In this document: piece after piece, positions 45,145 to 53,965 of the stretch
Layout of the letters: the number at the start of each line of letters is the position of its first letter
Position numbering within the stretch: position 1 is the first letter of the stretch
Assembly (NCBI RefSeq): GCF_000739895.2
Contig: NZ_BBJS01000014.1
Location: 186,001 to 250,000 of the forward strand
Length of the DNA stretch: 64,000 nucleotides
Direction: 5' to 3'
DNA from: Sphingomonas paucimobilis NBRC 13935
GTDB taxonomy: Bacteria > Pseudomonadota > Alphaproteobacteria > Sphingomonadales > Sphingomonadaceae
Translations under genes and position numbers: made by a program
Notes under the pieces: generated by a model
The model's database searches: none
Seen by the model: the letters and a program-made list of their open reading frames with translations, nothing else
What the model was told of the DNA's origin: nothing

Positions 45145-46947
45145 TCATTCTTCGTCGGGATAGGGGCCCTTGCCCCCTTCGGCGATGAAGCGATCGGTCC
45201 GCGCCTCGATCACCGGCAGCGGGACATAACCGAGTTGCAGCATCGCGTCGTGCCAAGCGCGGATGTTGAATTTTGGGCCCAAGGCCTTCTCCGCCTTGGC
45301 GCGTGCCCGCTGGAAGGCGAGCTGCCCCATATAATAGGACAGCGCTTGGCCGGGCCATGCGATGTAGCGATCGACCTCCGTCTCGATCTCGTGATCCGAC
45401 AAAGCCGTGTTGTCGTGCAGATAGGCCTGAGCCTGTTCACGGGTCCATCCCAGCGCATGGATGCCGGTATCCACGACTAGCCGCGCTGCGCGCCAGGCCT
45501 GATAGGACAACATGCCGAACCGGTCATAGGGCGTCTTGTAGAAGCCCATATCCTCGCCCAGCGCCTCGCAATACAGCGCCCAGCCCTCGCCATAGGCCGA
45601 CAGATAGCTGTCGCGACGGAAAGCCGGCAGATCCTTGTTCTCGGCAGCCAGCGGCATTTGGAAGGCATGACCCGGCGCGCTTTCATGCAGGGTCAGCGCC
45701 GGTAGCGCATAGAGCGAGCGCGACGGCAGGTCATAGGTATTGACCAGATAGATGCCCGTCCCCCCGCGTCCCGCCGTGTAGAAAGGCGCCAGGTCGGCCG
45801 GCACCGGCTTGATCGCGAAGCGGCTGCGCGGCAGGCGGCCAAACCAGTCCGAGGCAATCCCGTCAAAGCTCTTGGCAAACCATGCGGCACGGTCGAGCAG
45901 TTCCTGCGGTGTCTTGGCATAAAATTGCGGATCGGTGCGCAGGAAGGTCAGGAAGGCCGGAAAGTCGCCTTTGAACTTCACCTCCTTCATCACGCCGTCC
46001 ATGCGCGCGCGGATACGCTTCATCTCGGACAGGCCGATCGCATGAACCTGCTCGGGCGTCATGTCGGCGGTGACATATTCGCGAATTTTGGAGCGGTAAT
46101 AGGCCTTGCCGTCGGGCAGATCATAGGCGGCCGTGCTGAGTTGCGCATGCGGGATATAGTCAGTGCGCAGGAAGGTGAGCAGCTTGCGGTGCGCGGGCAG
46201 CACATTGTCGCGGATCGCCGCCTTTGCTTCGGCTCGCAGGGCAGCAGCGGTGGCGGCCGGGATGGTCGCAGGCATGGTGCGGAAGGGCGCATAGAAGGGC
46301 TGGTCCTCGCCCGTTCCGGCATCGACCACCTGCGCGACGCCAATATCGCGCCCCTTCAGCGTGATCGCGGGCGGGGTAAAGCCGCGCGCCACCCCGGCGC
46401 GCATGTTCGCGATCTGCTGATCATAATAGCGGGGCATCGCACGCAGCATCGCGAGATAGTCGCGATACTGGCTTTCGCGCGTGAAGCTGCCGCGTGCCCA
46501 ACCTGCCAGATTGCCCCAGAAGCTGGTGTCGGCGTTCAGCGGCTTTTCATAGTCGCGAAACCGCTGCGCGGCGAGCAGCGCGTCGATCTGCCCCTTATAG
46601 ACCATATAGTCGATACGGGCGTCGGGCGAGAGCGTGGCGGGATCGGTCGCGTCCAGCGCCTTGGCCGTCGCTTCCCACCGAGCGAGACGCGCGGCCTGCG
46701 CCGGCGGACCGACATCGGGCAATTGCCGCGAGCCGGCGCTGCCACTGTCCTCATCGGCCGCATTCTGGTTGATCCGCCACTTATATTCCGCCTCCGACAG
46801 GGCACGGAAACGCGCATCGGCCCCTTGCCCGGCCTTTGCCTTCGCCGGGGTGGCGCGCTTTTGCGCCGGATGGGGAACCGCGCCGACCAGGGCGGGCACC
46901 AAGAGCAACGATGCGCCAGCGAGCAGGCGCGTCATAATATTGGTCAT
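45145..46947 (-). CDS. DUF885 family metallopeptidase, exported
   Basis: 600 residues from ATG 46947, with AAGGGG seven bases upstream; ATG 46953 is an alternative. A signal peptide (MTNIMTRLLAGASLLLVPALVGA) precedes a long helical domain. ALTLHESAPGHAFQ carries the HExxPGH motif of DUF885, a gluzincin-like zinc site, and YGEGWALYCEALGEDMGFY supplies further conserved acidic residues. Members are thought to be peptidases. In this operon it could hydrolyse proline- or hydroxyproline-containing peptides; this is inference from neighbours. Confidence 0.87.
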   Translation of the reverse strand: MTNIMTRLLAGASLLLVPALVGAVPHPAQKRATPAKAKAGQGADARFRALSEAEYKWRINQNAADEDSGSAGSRQLPDVGPPAQAARLARWEATAKALDATDPATLSPDARIDYMVYKGQIDALLAAQRFRDYEKPLNADTSFWGNLAGWARGSFTRESQYRDYLAMLRAMPRYYDQQIANMRAGVARGFTPPAITLKGRDIGVAQVVDAGTGEDQPFYAPFRTMPATIPAATAAALRAEAKAAIRDNVLPAHRKLLTFLRTDYIPHAQLSTAAYDLPDGKAYYRSKIREYVTADMTPEQVHAIGLSEMKRIRARMDGVMKEVKFKGDFPAFLTFLRTDPQFYAKTPQELLDRAAWFAKSFDGIASDWFGRLPRSRFAIKPVPADLAPFYTAGRGGTGIYLVNTYDLPSRSLYALPALTLHESAPGHAFQMPLAAENKDLPAFRRDSYLSAYGEGWALYCEALGEDMGFYKTPYDRFGMLSYQAWRAARLVVDTGIHALGWTREQAQAYLHDNTALSDHEIETEVDRYIAWPGQALSYYMGQLAFQRARAKAEKALGPKFNIRAWHDAMLQLGYVPLPVIEARTDRFIAEGGKGPYPDEE

Positions 46948-46963
46948 GCTCATACCCCTTTGC

Positions 46964-47974
46964 TCAACCTTCCAGTGCTATGACGTCGCGGTGCAGATCG
47001 GCCGGGATCACCACCCCGTCCGCCAGCGATTGCGCACGCGCGGCGTAGCGGCGCGATGAGGGCAAACGTGCCCCCTGCCCCGTGATCGCACCGAACATCG
47101 CCTCCGCCCGCGCCTGATGCTCGGGCAGAAGATCGCCCAGGAACCCCTTGGGATCAATTGCGATGATGAGCTCGCCGCCCAGCGGCGAACCGCCTCGACC
47201 TTCATCCCAGTCGATCGATTCGCGGCTGGTCATATCGCCGATCAGCGGCCCTGCGAGCAGTTCGACCATCGCAGCGAGTGCCGATCCCTTATGCCCGCCA
47301 AAGGTCCGCATCGCGCCCGACAGGATCGCAGCCGGATCGGTGGTCGGATTACCTTGCGCATCGACGCCCCAATCGTCAGGGACCGTCTTGCCGGCGCGGC
47401 GATGCAGCTCGATCTCGCCGCGGGCGACCATGCTGGTGGCAAAGTCGAACACAAAGGGCGGCCCGTCCGGGCGCGGCCAGCCAAAGGCGATGGGATTGGT
47501 GCCGAACACCGGCTCCGCTCCGCCCGACGGCGCGACCCAGGCATGGCTTGGCGTGAACGCCAGGGCGACGAGCCCGGCCTCCGCCAGTTCTTCGACCTCG
47601 GGCCAGAGCGCCGCGAAATGAACGACATTGTTTAGCGCCAGCGCGGCGATGCCATGGGAACGCGCCTTTTCGATGAGCGCGGGCTTGCCGGTCTGAAAGG
47701 CAAGCTGCGCGAACCCGCCACCGCCCTCCACGCGAACCAGCGCCTTTGCGGGATGCGAGAGGACCGGCTCAGCGTCCGGCACGACCACACCCTTGCGGAT
47801 ACTGGCGACCGCGACGAGCAGCCGATAGATGCCGTGCGAGGCACATCCGTCGCGCTCGCCGGCCACCATCGTCTCCGCCACCGCCTCGGCATGTGCCGGC
47901 GCCAGCCCGGCGCCTAGCAGCTTGGCACGGGCGAGCGTTCGCAATTCATCCAACGTCATGGGAACACCGCTCAT
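46964..47974 (-). CDS. LDH2/malate dehydrogenase-family oxidoreductase, probable delta1-pyrroline-2-carboxylate reductase
   Basis: 336 residues. LDH2 (DpkA/ComC/YlbC) family motifs: DGCASHGIYRLLVAV with the catalytic His, VFGTNPIAFGWPRPDG, FDFATSMVARGEIELHRR, and MRTFGGHKGSALAAMVELL. Family members include malate and ureidoglycolate dehydrogenases and the NADPH-dependent reductase of delta1-piperideine/pyrroline-2-carboxylate. The GG.GFAQLAF and ALALNNVVHFAALWP segments and the neighbouring deaminase favour the last. Its ATG overlaps the GH127 stop (ATGA). Substrate not proven. Confidence 0.82.
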   Translation of the reverse strand: MSGVPMTLDELRTLARAKLLGAGLAPAHAEAVAETMVAGERDGCASHGIYRLLVAVASIRKGVVVPDAEPVLSHPAKALVRVEGGGGFAQLAFQTGKPALIEKARSHGIAALALNNVVHFAALWPEVEELAEAGLVALAFTPSHAWVAPSGGAEPVFGTNPIAFGWPRPDGPPFVFDFATSMVARGEIELHRRAGKTVPDDWGVDAQGNPTTDPAAILSGAMRTFGGHKGSALAAMVELLAGPLIGDMTSRESIDWDEGRGGSPLGGELIIAIDPKGFLGDLLPEHQARAEAMFGAITGQGARLPSSRRYAARAQSLADGVVIPADLHRDVIALEG

Positions 47975-50346
47975 GCCGTCACACCCTTCTTGGCGGTGAA
48001 CAGCCGCATGCCGAAGATCGGCCCCGCGCTGCTGCGATCATGCGGGACGACACGAACACGGACCGTCTGCTTACCCTGCGTCAGGGCCGCAGGAAGCGGA
48101 TATTCGACGTCGAAAAACTCGCCTGGCTTATCGTTTTCAAGATGTTGGGTCGCGATCTTCACATTGTCGACTAGGATGTCGAAGTCGCGCTTGCGCTCAT
48201 CGCCCCAATAGGTCGCCTGGAGCACCAGCGGGCCCGGCTTCACCGCCATAGTGAACTCGAAATAGCCGCCCGATCGGGCATCGCGCCCCTGCCGCCCACG
48301 ATAGGATACCGGGTAGGAGATTTCCGAGGTAAGCTTATGATCGCGCTCGGGTTGCATCTCTCCCAGATGCATGACGTCGACCGACCGCGCGGCAATGTCG
48401 CGGGCGCGAGCTTGCTGTGCCAGGAACGCCGCCTCCTCGGCCTTCCAGCCGCCTTCGGTGAAACGCTTGAAATAGACGGCGCTGCGGCGATCATATTGGC
48501 TGAAGAAGGGCACGAAGGTCAGATCGGCTGGACGGAACACCCCGCTGGCCAGATAGCGTGCCGCCGCCGGATCCGTGGCACGGAACGCGGTCAGTGGATT
48601 GGCGCCGACCATCGCCGGATCGGGAGAGTCCCAGGGCGTGGTGGTCGGGCCCAGATCGGCGGCCATCACCATCGGCCCGCGCACCACCGCGACCACGCTG
48701 TCATCGCCCGGCGTCGGTTCGACCCGCAGGTCGAGTGGCAGGCGGATCGCCACCGTGTCACCCGTCTTCCACCGCCGATCGACGACCGCATAGCCGCGCT
48801 CGAACACCGGCGTCACCGGCTGGCCATTGACCTCGACCGCCGCCTGGCCATTCGCCCAGCCTGGGACGCGCAACGCAACCGGGAAGCGACCCGCGCGGTC
48901 CAGGCGGCTGAAGGCCAGCTTGGCGGCCCCGTCCATCGGATAGGCGGTGTCGAGGGTCACGACCGCCCCGCGCTTGTCCCAACGCGCCTCGGCGGGAATG
49001 TAGAGATTGACGAACAGCGTATCGCCACCCTGCCAGAAGATGGATTCGCCATGCTTGGCATGGCTCTCCATCCCCGATCCGACGCAGCACCAGAAGGCAT
49101 CGTCCTTGTCGGTCGAAAACTCGCGCGCCATGCCGGTCATCAGCGGCGTCATGTACGTAAAGCCGGCATGCACCGGATGCTGCGCGGCCATGACGTGGTT
49201 CAGATGCGCGCGTTCATAATAGTCGAACAGTCGGCCATCCGGCTGCCAGCCATAAAGATGCCGGGTCAGCTTGAGCATGTTGTAGCTGTTGCAATGCTCG
49301 CAGGTCTGTTCGGTGATATGGCGCGCGATGGTATCGGGTTCGGAGAAATATTCGCGATCGGCATTGCCACCGATGACATAGCTGTGATGGCCGGTCACGT
49401 TTTCCCAGAAGAAGCGTGCCCCCGCCGCCGGGGCCGGCGCGGCGGTGATCTCATGGATCCGCGCCAGCCCGATCAGCTTGGGCACTTGGGTATTGGCATG
49501 GAGATTGGCGAGCTGGTCCTTGCCCGCGACGAGCGGATCGAGAACCTTGTTGTCATAGATGCGCTCGGCCAGCGCCAACCATTGGCGATCCCCGGTACGC
49601 TGATAGAGTTCGGCGAAACTCTCGTTCAGCCCGCCATATTCGCAGCCAAGCACGTCCTGCAGCCGGGCATCATCCAGCGCGGCGAAGACCCGCGCGAAAT
49701 AGCCGCCGAGCTTGACCGCCACGTCCAGCGCCTGGGCATTGCCCCAACCGCCATGAATGTCGAGCAGCCCGGCGAACAGCTTGTGCACCGTATAGAGCGG
49801 CGACCAGCTACCGTTGAGATCGAAGCCCCCCGACTTGATCTTGCCGGCCATGATCTCGTGGAAGATTTCCTCGCCATCGACGATCGTGCCATCGGCCCGC
49901 TTGCGGCCCAGTGCGCCGACATAGCCGGTGCCGCGCTTGGCTTGGGCCTCGGCCAGTTCGGAGACGATATAGTCGGCCCGGCGGCGCATTTCCGTATCGC
50001 CGGTCTGCTGCCAGGTCAGCACCAGCGCCGACATGTAATGGCCCAGCGTATGCCCCGCGATCGTGTCGCTCTCCCACCCGCCATAGATGGGCGCCTTGGG
50101 CTTCAACCCGGCATAGAGACGGAAATTGTGGAGCAGCCGATCGGGGTCGAGACGGTAGAGATAACGCCGGTTGGTCTCCACCGCCGTCGCGTAGATGGAG
50201 GGACGCAACCGGACCGCCGAGAGCGGAAATGGTTCGGCCTTGTCGGGCAGGATCGCCCCCGCCGCCATCGCCTTTGCCGGTACCGCCCCCACCATCGCCA
50301 TCGTCGCCGCACCGCGCATCCATTCGCGCCTGTTTGCCTGCCGCAT
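47971..50346 (-). CDS. GH127 family, predicted beta-L-arabinofuranosidase
   Basis: 791 residues from ATG 50346, with GGGGAG six bases upstream. The N-terminus MRQANRREWMRGAATMAMVG has a twin-arginine-like signal (NRREWMR). The catalytic (alpha/alpha)6 barrel of GH127/DUF1680 is recognisable by YGGWESDTIAGHTLGHYMSA, TCEHCNSYNMLKLTRHLYGW and FWCCVGSGMESHAK. Glu350, Cys352, Cys420 and Cys421 correspond in order to the zinc/cysteine site of bifidobacterial HypBA1, which releases beta-L-arabinofuranose from hydroxyproline-linked arabinosides. Beta-sandwich domains follow. First gene of a reverse-strand operon; divergent from a DUF5695-like gene. Confidence 0.88.
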   Translation of the reverse strand: MRQANRREWMRGAATMAMVGAVPAKAMAAGAILPDKAEPFPLSAVRLRPSIYATAVETNRRYLYRLDPDRLLHNFRLYAGLKPKAPIYGGWESDTIAGHTLGHYMSALVLTWQQTGDTEMRRRADYIVSELAEAQAKRGTGYVGALGRKRADGTIVDGEEIFHEIMAGKIKSGGFDLNGSWSPLYTVHKLFAGLLDIHGGWGNAQALDVAVKLGGYFARVFAALDDARLQDVLGCEYGGLNESFAELYQRTGDRQWLALAERIYDNKVLDPLVAGKDQLANLHANTQVPKLIGLARIHEITAAPAPAAGARFFWENVTGHHSYVIGGNADREYFSEPDTIARHITEQTCEHCNSYNMLKLTRHLYGWQPDGRLFDYYERAHLNHVMAAQHPVHAGFTYMTPLMTGMAREFSTDKDDAFWCCVGSGMESHAKHGESIFWQGGDTLFVNLYIPAEARWDKRGAVVTLDTAYPMDGAAKLAFSRLDRAGRFPVALRVPGWANGQAAVEVNGQPVTPVFERGYAVVDRRWKTGDTVAIRLPLDLRVEPTPGDDSVVAVVRGPMVMAADLGPTTTPWDSPDPAMVGANPLTAFRATDPAAARYLASGVFRPADLTFVPFFSQYDRRSAVYFKRFTEGGWKAEEAAFLAQQARARDIAARSVDVMHLGEMQPERDHKLTSEISYPVSYRGRQGRDARSGGYFEFTMAVKPGPLVLQATYWGDERKRDFDILVDNVKIATQHLENDKPGEFFDVEYPLPAALTQGKQTVRVRVVPHDRSSAGPIFGMRLFTAKKGVTA

Positions 50347-50361
50347 CTTGATCTCCCCGAA

Positions 50362-50399
50362 ATACTGTATACCGTATCGGCTCATTGGGAGGGGGTCAA
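50362..50399. promoter_or_regulatory. Divergent control region with overlapping ATACNGTAT operators
   Basis: In the 101 bases between GH127 and the DUF5695-like gene, ATACTGTAT (50362-50370) and ATACCGTAT (50369-50377) overlap by two bases. For GH127 a TTGACC -35 (50394-50399) with a 17-base spacer puts a weak -10 TACGGT (50371-50376) inside the operator. One protein bound here could control both genes. Confidence 0.6.
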
Positions 50400-50447
50400 T
50401 CGTCAGCGCGTGACATGTCAATACCCCGAAAGATGAAGGACTTATCC

Positions 50448-53192
50448 ATGCGCCGCCTGCCGTTTCGCTATGTGCCCCTGAGTCTCGCAACACTCGCGAT
50501 CGGTGCGATCGGCCCCGGCGGCAATTCCTCGGCGGTCCCCAAGAAAGCAGCGGCGGCACGTTCGCCGTGGAAGACCATTCGGGTCGGCGGTTTCAACCTC
50601 AAACTCGATCCGGTCAGCCAGACGGCGCGTGGCCTGTCGCCGGCGACGGGCGCCGATTTCGATTTCCTGCCGATCGGCCGGGCACGCGAGCGGGCCGGCA
50701 ATGGCTACAATCATCTGGGCGATATCCATGTGCGCCTGCGCAGCGGCGATGGGCCATGGCAGGATTTCTCCTCATCGCGTCAGCGCCGCCCCGTTCATAT
50801 CCTGCCGGCGCGTGGCGACGTTATGGCCGCCGCCAACATCACCGCATCGATGGGAAGCGGCCTTCCGCTGCGTATCGTTCGCGAATGGGTGAAGGAGGGA
50901 AATGGCCCTGCCCTGCGCTTCACCCTGACCAATACCTCATCGCAAGCGGTGGAGATCGGTGCCCTCGGCATGCCGATGACGTTCGACAACATCATCACCG
51001 ATCGCAATCTGGAACAGGCGCACGCCCAGGCGAGCTTCGCCGATCCCTATATCGGCCGCGATGCGGGCTATGTTCAGGTCACGCGGCTGAACGGCGCCGG
51101 CCCTGCCCTGCTGGTCCTGCCTGGGCGCGCCACGCCGCTAGAGGCCTATGTCCCCATCCCCACGCTTCGCGAGACCGGCGGCAAGGCGGTGATCGTCGAG
51201 GCCAGTCCCCGCGCCCAGACCTCGGAAGGCTTTTACGATTGGACGGTGGCCAGCGCCGCTTATGCCCAGACCGACTGGGCCAAGGCGGGCAAGCCCTGGA
51301 ACGATCCGACCAGCATCCGCCTGGCACCGGGCGAGAGCCGTCAGATCGGCCTGCGCTTCGTCACCTCGCCCAGCATCCGGGCGATCGAACCCACTTTGAT
51401 GGCCGAACAGCGTCCCGTGGTCGTCGGCGTGCCCGGCTATGTCGTGCCGACCGATATCGACGCCTCGCTGTTCGTGCGCGCGCCCTCGGCCATCACCGGC
51501 ATCGAGAGCTATCCGGTTGGCGCGCTGGCCGTCGAAAAGCAGGAGGGCAAACCCGGCTGGACCCGCCTGGCGGTGCGCGGGCAGCAATGGGGCCGGGCGC
51601 GGCTGACCCTACGCTACGCGGATGGCACCGCGCAGACGGTGCATTATTTCGTCACCAAACCGCTCGAACAGACCATGGCCGATCTCGGCCGCTTTTCGAC
51701 CACGCGACAGTGGTTCGAGAAGAAGGGCGATCCCTTTGGGCGTTCACCCGGCATCCTGACCTATGATCGCGAGGCGAATCGGATCGTCACCGCCGATCCT
51801 CGTGTGTGGATTTCGGGGATGAGTGACGAGGGCGGCGCCGGCAGTTGGCTCGCCCCGATCATGAAGCAGCTCGACAATCCCGATGCGGGCGAGATCGCCA
51901 GGATCGAGCATATGGTCGACGAAACCATCGTCGGCCGCCTTCAGGTCGCCGACGGCCCTCATGCCGGCGGCGTCAAGAAGAGCCTGTTCTACTACGACCC
52001 TGCCGCCTTCCCGAACCTGTATCAGCCGGCCAAGGACTGGCAGAGCTGGACCTCCTGGAAAAAGGATCAGGCCGACGATCTGGGTCGCGCCTATAACTAC
52101 CCCCATGTCGCGGCCGCGCACTGGGCGCTGTATCGCATTGCGCGCAATCATCCCGGCCTGACGCGGGTGCATGACTGGCAATGGTATCTGGACCATGCCT
52201 ATCAGACGATCGTCGCGATGATGCGCGACGCACCGCATTATGCGCAATTCGGTCTGATGGAGGGCGATGTCTTCGTCGACATCCTGACCGACCTGAAGCG
52301 CGAAGGCTGGACGCAGCAGGCCGCGACGGTCGAAGGATTGATGAAGGGCCGCGCCGATCATTGGCGCACGCTGCGCTATCCCTTTGGCAGCGAGATGGCG
52401 TGGGACTCGACCGGTCAGGCGGAGGTCTATGCCTGGATGCGCTATTTCGGCTATGGCCCGCAGGCCGACGTCACCCGCGAAGTGATCCTGGGCTATGATC
52501 CGTCGATCCCGCATTGGGGCTATAACGGCAATGCGCGCCGTTACTGGGATTTCCTGTACGGCGGCAAATATCCGCGGCTGGAACGACAGATCCATCATTA
52601 CGGATCGACCCTGAACGCCGTGCCTTTGTTCGATTCCTTCCGGCGCAATCCCGGCGACATGCATCTTCTGCGCGTCGCCTATGGCGGCCTGATGGGCGGC
52701 ATTACCAATATCGACCAGGACGGTGCGTCGTCGGCCGCCTTCCATAGCTGGCCAGACCGGATGCAGTGGGACCCGTATAGCGGCGATTATGGCATGGGCT
52801 TTTTCGGCCATGCCTATGCGGCGGCGACCTATCTGGTGAATGATCCGGCCCTGAGCTGGCTGGCCTATGGCGGCAACCTGCTCGGCACGGGCGACACGAT
52901 CCGGATCGCGCCCAAGGACGGCGCCCGCAGCCGGCTGTTCATCGCACCCGCCGGACTCTGGCTGACGCTGGAGGCCGGCAAGATCGCCGAGGCGCGCTAT
53001 ACCCCGGCGACCGGAGAAGTGCGGCTGGTCTTCGATCCCGCCAATCCGCAAACGCCGACCGCGCGCCTGTTCGTCGAAACCACGACGCCGGGCGGCCGGA
53101 CCTATCGCCCGGACGGGGGCACGTTCGAACGGGGCGGTTACAGCATTCCGCTTTCGCCCGGCGCGTCGGTCATCGCGCTGAAGCCGAGATAA
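50448..53192 (+). CDS. Large exported protein, DUF5695-like, predicted glycan-active
   Basis: 914 residues from ATG 50448, chosen because AAGGA lies seven bases upstream and a signal peptide follows (MRRLPFRYVPLSLATLAIGA). An N-terminal beta-sandwich half (about 40-430) precedes an alpha-helical half (about 440-810) with WFEKKGDPFGRSPGI, GVKKSLFYYDP, EMAWDSTGQAEVYAWM, PHWGYNGNARRYWDF and HHYGSTLNAVPLFDSFRR, then a C-terminal beta domain. It resembles what I know as DUF5695, with six-hairpin glycosidase-like character; activity is unproven. Divergent from GH127 and probably co-regulated. The 3' end overlaps mutT by 55 bases. Confidence 0.75.
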   Translation: MRRLPFRYVPLSLATLAIGAIGPGGNSSAVPKKAAAARSPWKTIRVGGFNLKLDPVSQTARGLSPATGADFDFLPIGRARERAGNGYNHLGDIHVRLRSGDGPWQDFSSSRQRRPVHILPARGDVMAAANITASMGSGLPLRIVREWVKEGNGPALRFTLTNTSSQAVEIGALGMPMTFDNIITDRNLEQAHAQASFADPYIGRDAGYVQVTRLNGAGPALLVLPGRATPLEAYVPIPTLRETGGKAVIVEASPRAQTSEGFYDWTVASAAYAQTDWAKAGKPWNDPTSIRLAPGESRQIGLRFVTSPSIRAIEPTLMAEQRPVVVGVPGYVVPTDIDASLFVRAPSAITGIESYPVGALAVEKQEGKPGWTRLAVRGQQWGRARLTLRYADGTAQTVHYFVTKPLEQTMADLGRFSTTRQWFEKKGDPFGRSPGILTYDREANRIVTADPRVWISGMSDEGGAGSWLAPIMKQLDNPDAGEIARIEHMVDETIVGRLQVADGPHAGGVKKSLFYYDPAAFPNLYQPAKDWQSWTSWKKDQADDLGRAYNYPHVAAAHWALYRIARNHPGLTRVHDWQWYLDHAYQTIVAMMRDAPHYAQFGLMEGDVFVDILTDLKREGWTQQAATVEGLMKGRADHWRTLRYPFGSEMAWDSTGQAEVYAWMRYFGYGPQADVTREVILGYDPSIPHWGYNGNARRYWDFLYGGKYPRLERQIHHYGSTLNAVPLFDSFRRNPGDMHLLRVAYGGLMGGITNIDQDGASSAAFHSWPDRMQWDPYSGDYGMGFFGHAYAAATYLVNDPALSWLAYGGNLLGTGDTIRIAPKDGARSRLFIAPAGLWLTLEAGKIAEARYTPATGEVRLVFDPANPQTPTARLFVETTTPGGRTYRPDGGTFERGGYSIPLSPGASVIALKPR

Positions 53193-53614
53193 GCGCGCAA
53201 CTGACGGACGAGCGGACCATCGGCCGGGGGCATGGGCCATGCCTCCATCTCCTCCGGCCGACACCAGATCAGGCCGTCCGCCTCCAGGGCGCGCGGCGTT
53301 CCCGACCAGCCGCGAATGACATAGAGCAGCAGGAGCAGATGGCGGTCGGCCAGCGGCTCGCTGGCAAAGCCGGCGGCCTCCAGCGCGGCCGGCGGCACGG
53401 TGATATCCAGCTCCTCTTGCAGTTCGCGGATTAGCGCGCCCTCGGGTGTCTCGCCGGGCTCCAACTTGCCGCCGGGGAACTCCCACAAGCCGGCCAGCGC
53501 CTTGCCCTGGGGGCGCTGCTGTAACAGCACGCGGCCCGCATCATCCACCAGCGCGGCGGCCACGACGGGGAATAGCGGGTGTCCCTCCGCCCGCATTCGA
53601 TCCTCGACAGTCAT
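53138..53614 (-). CDS. mutT: MutT-type 8-oxo-dGTP diphosphatase (Nudix)
   Basis: 158 residues from ATG 53614 with AAAGG six bases upstream. The Nudix box GGKLEPGETPEGALIRELQE matches GX5EX7REUXEE. VVAAALVDDAGRVLLQQRPQGKALAGLWEFPGG is the usual MutT approach to the box, and the size is typical. It cleans oxidised GTP/dGTP from the nucleotide pool. The last 55 bases overlap the convergent DUF5695-like gene. Confidence 0.9.
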   Translation of the reverse strand: MTVEDRMRAEGHPLFPVVAAALVDDAGRVLLQQRPQGKALAGLWEFPGGKLEPGETPEGALIRELQEELDITVPPAALEAAGFASEPLADRHLLLLLYVIRGWSGTPRALEADGLIWCRPEEMEAWPMPPADGPLVRQLRAYLGFSAMTDAPGESGML

Positions 53615-53645
53615 TATTAACCTTTATCTATTAGCATTCGCACCG

Positions 53646-53840
53646 ATGAAGATGCCCTGGCCTCTGTTCAAGCTGGTTCGCGCTATCGGGACCGACCGTC
53701 GAGGCGCCACGGCCGTCGAATATGCCCTGATCATCGCGTGCATCATGCTGGTCATTTTCGCCACGCTGTCGCAAGTCGGCGTCAATGTGGCGGGCGTCCT
53801 CAGCCATCTGGGCGATCAGCTAAAGTCCGCGACGAATTAG
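53646..53840 (+). CDS. Flp/Fap-type pilin, divergent copy
   Basis: 64 residues. A basic leader (MKMPWPLFKLVRAIGTDRRG) is followed by ATAVEYALIIACIMLVIFATL; prepilin peptidase would cut between the Gly and Ala, leaving Glu at mature position 5, as in type IVb Flp pilins. The mature region is short and hydrophobic. It starts 31 bases from the divergent mutT gene. Less similar to the other two pilins than they are to each other. No tad assembly genes are in the window. Confidence 0.88.
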   Translation: MKMPWPLFKLVRAIGTDRRGATAVEYALIIACIMLVIFATLSQVGVNVAGVLSHLGDQLKSATN

Positions 53841-53965
53841 GCTATTTGTTCCGGACCGGCCGAAAATTAAATATTCCTCAACCAGTGCGCGGCTACATCC
53901 ATCGCTGCTGACCGGCGCTCCGGTTCAGCCGGGTGATCTGCAGATAGAGACGAACGGAGACCGGA

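Noticed and set aside
48337..50436. 699-codon forward frame opposite GH127
   Set aside because: A shadow of GH127; composition is Arg/His/Gly-rich and no family motif is visible, while the reverse strand carries clear GH127 signatures.
53138..53192. Frameshift or assembly error at the DUF5695-like/mutT overlap
   Set aside because: Both proteins have complete, sensible C-termini, so the overlap looks genuine.
51744..53486. 580-codon reverse frame opposite the DUF5695-like gene
   Set aside because: It overlaps both that gene and mutT in a wrong frame and lacks a domain.
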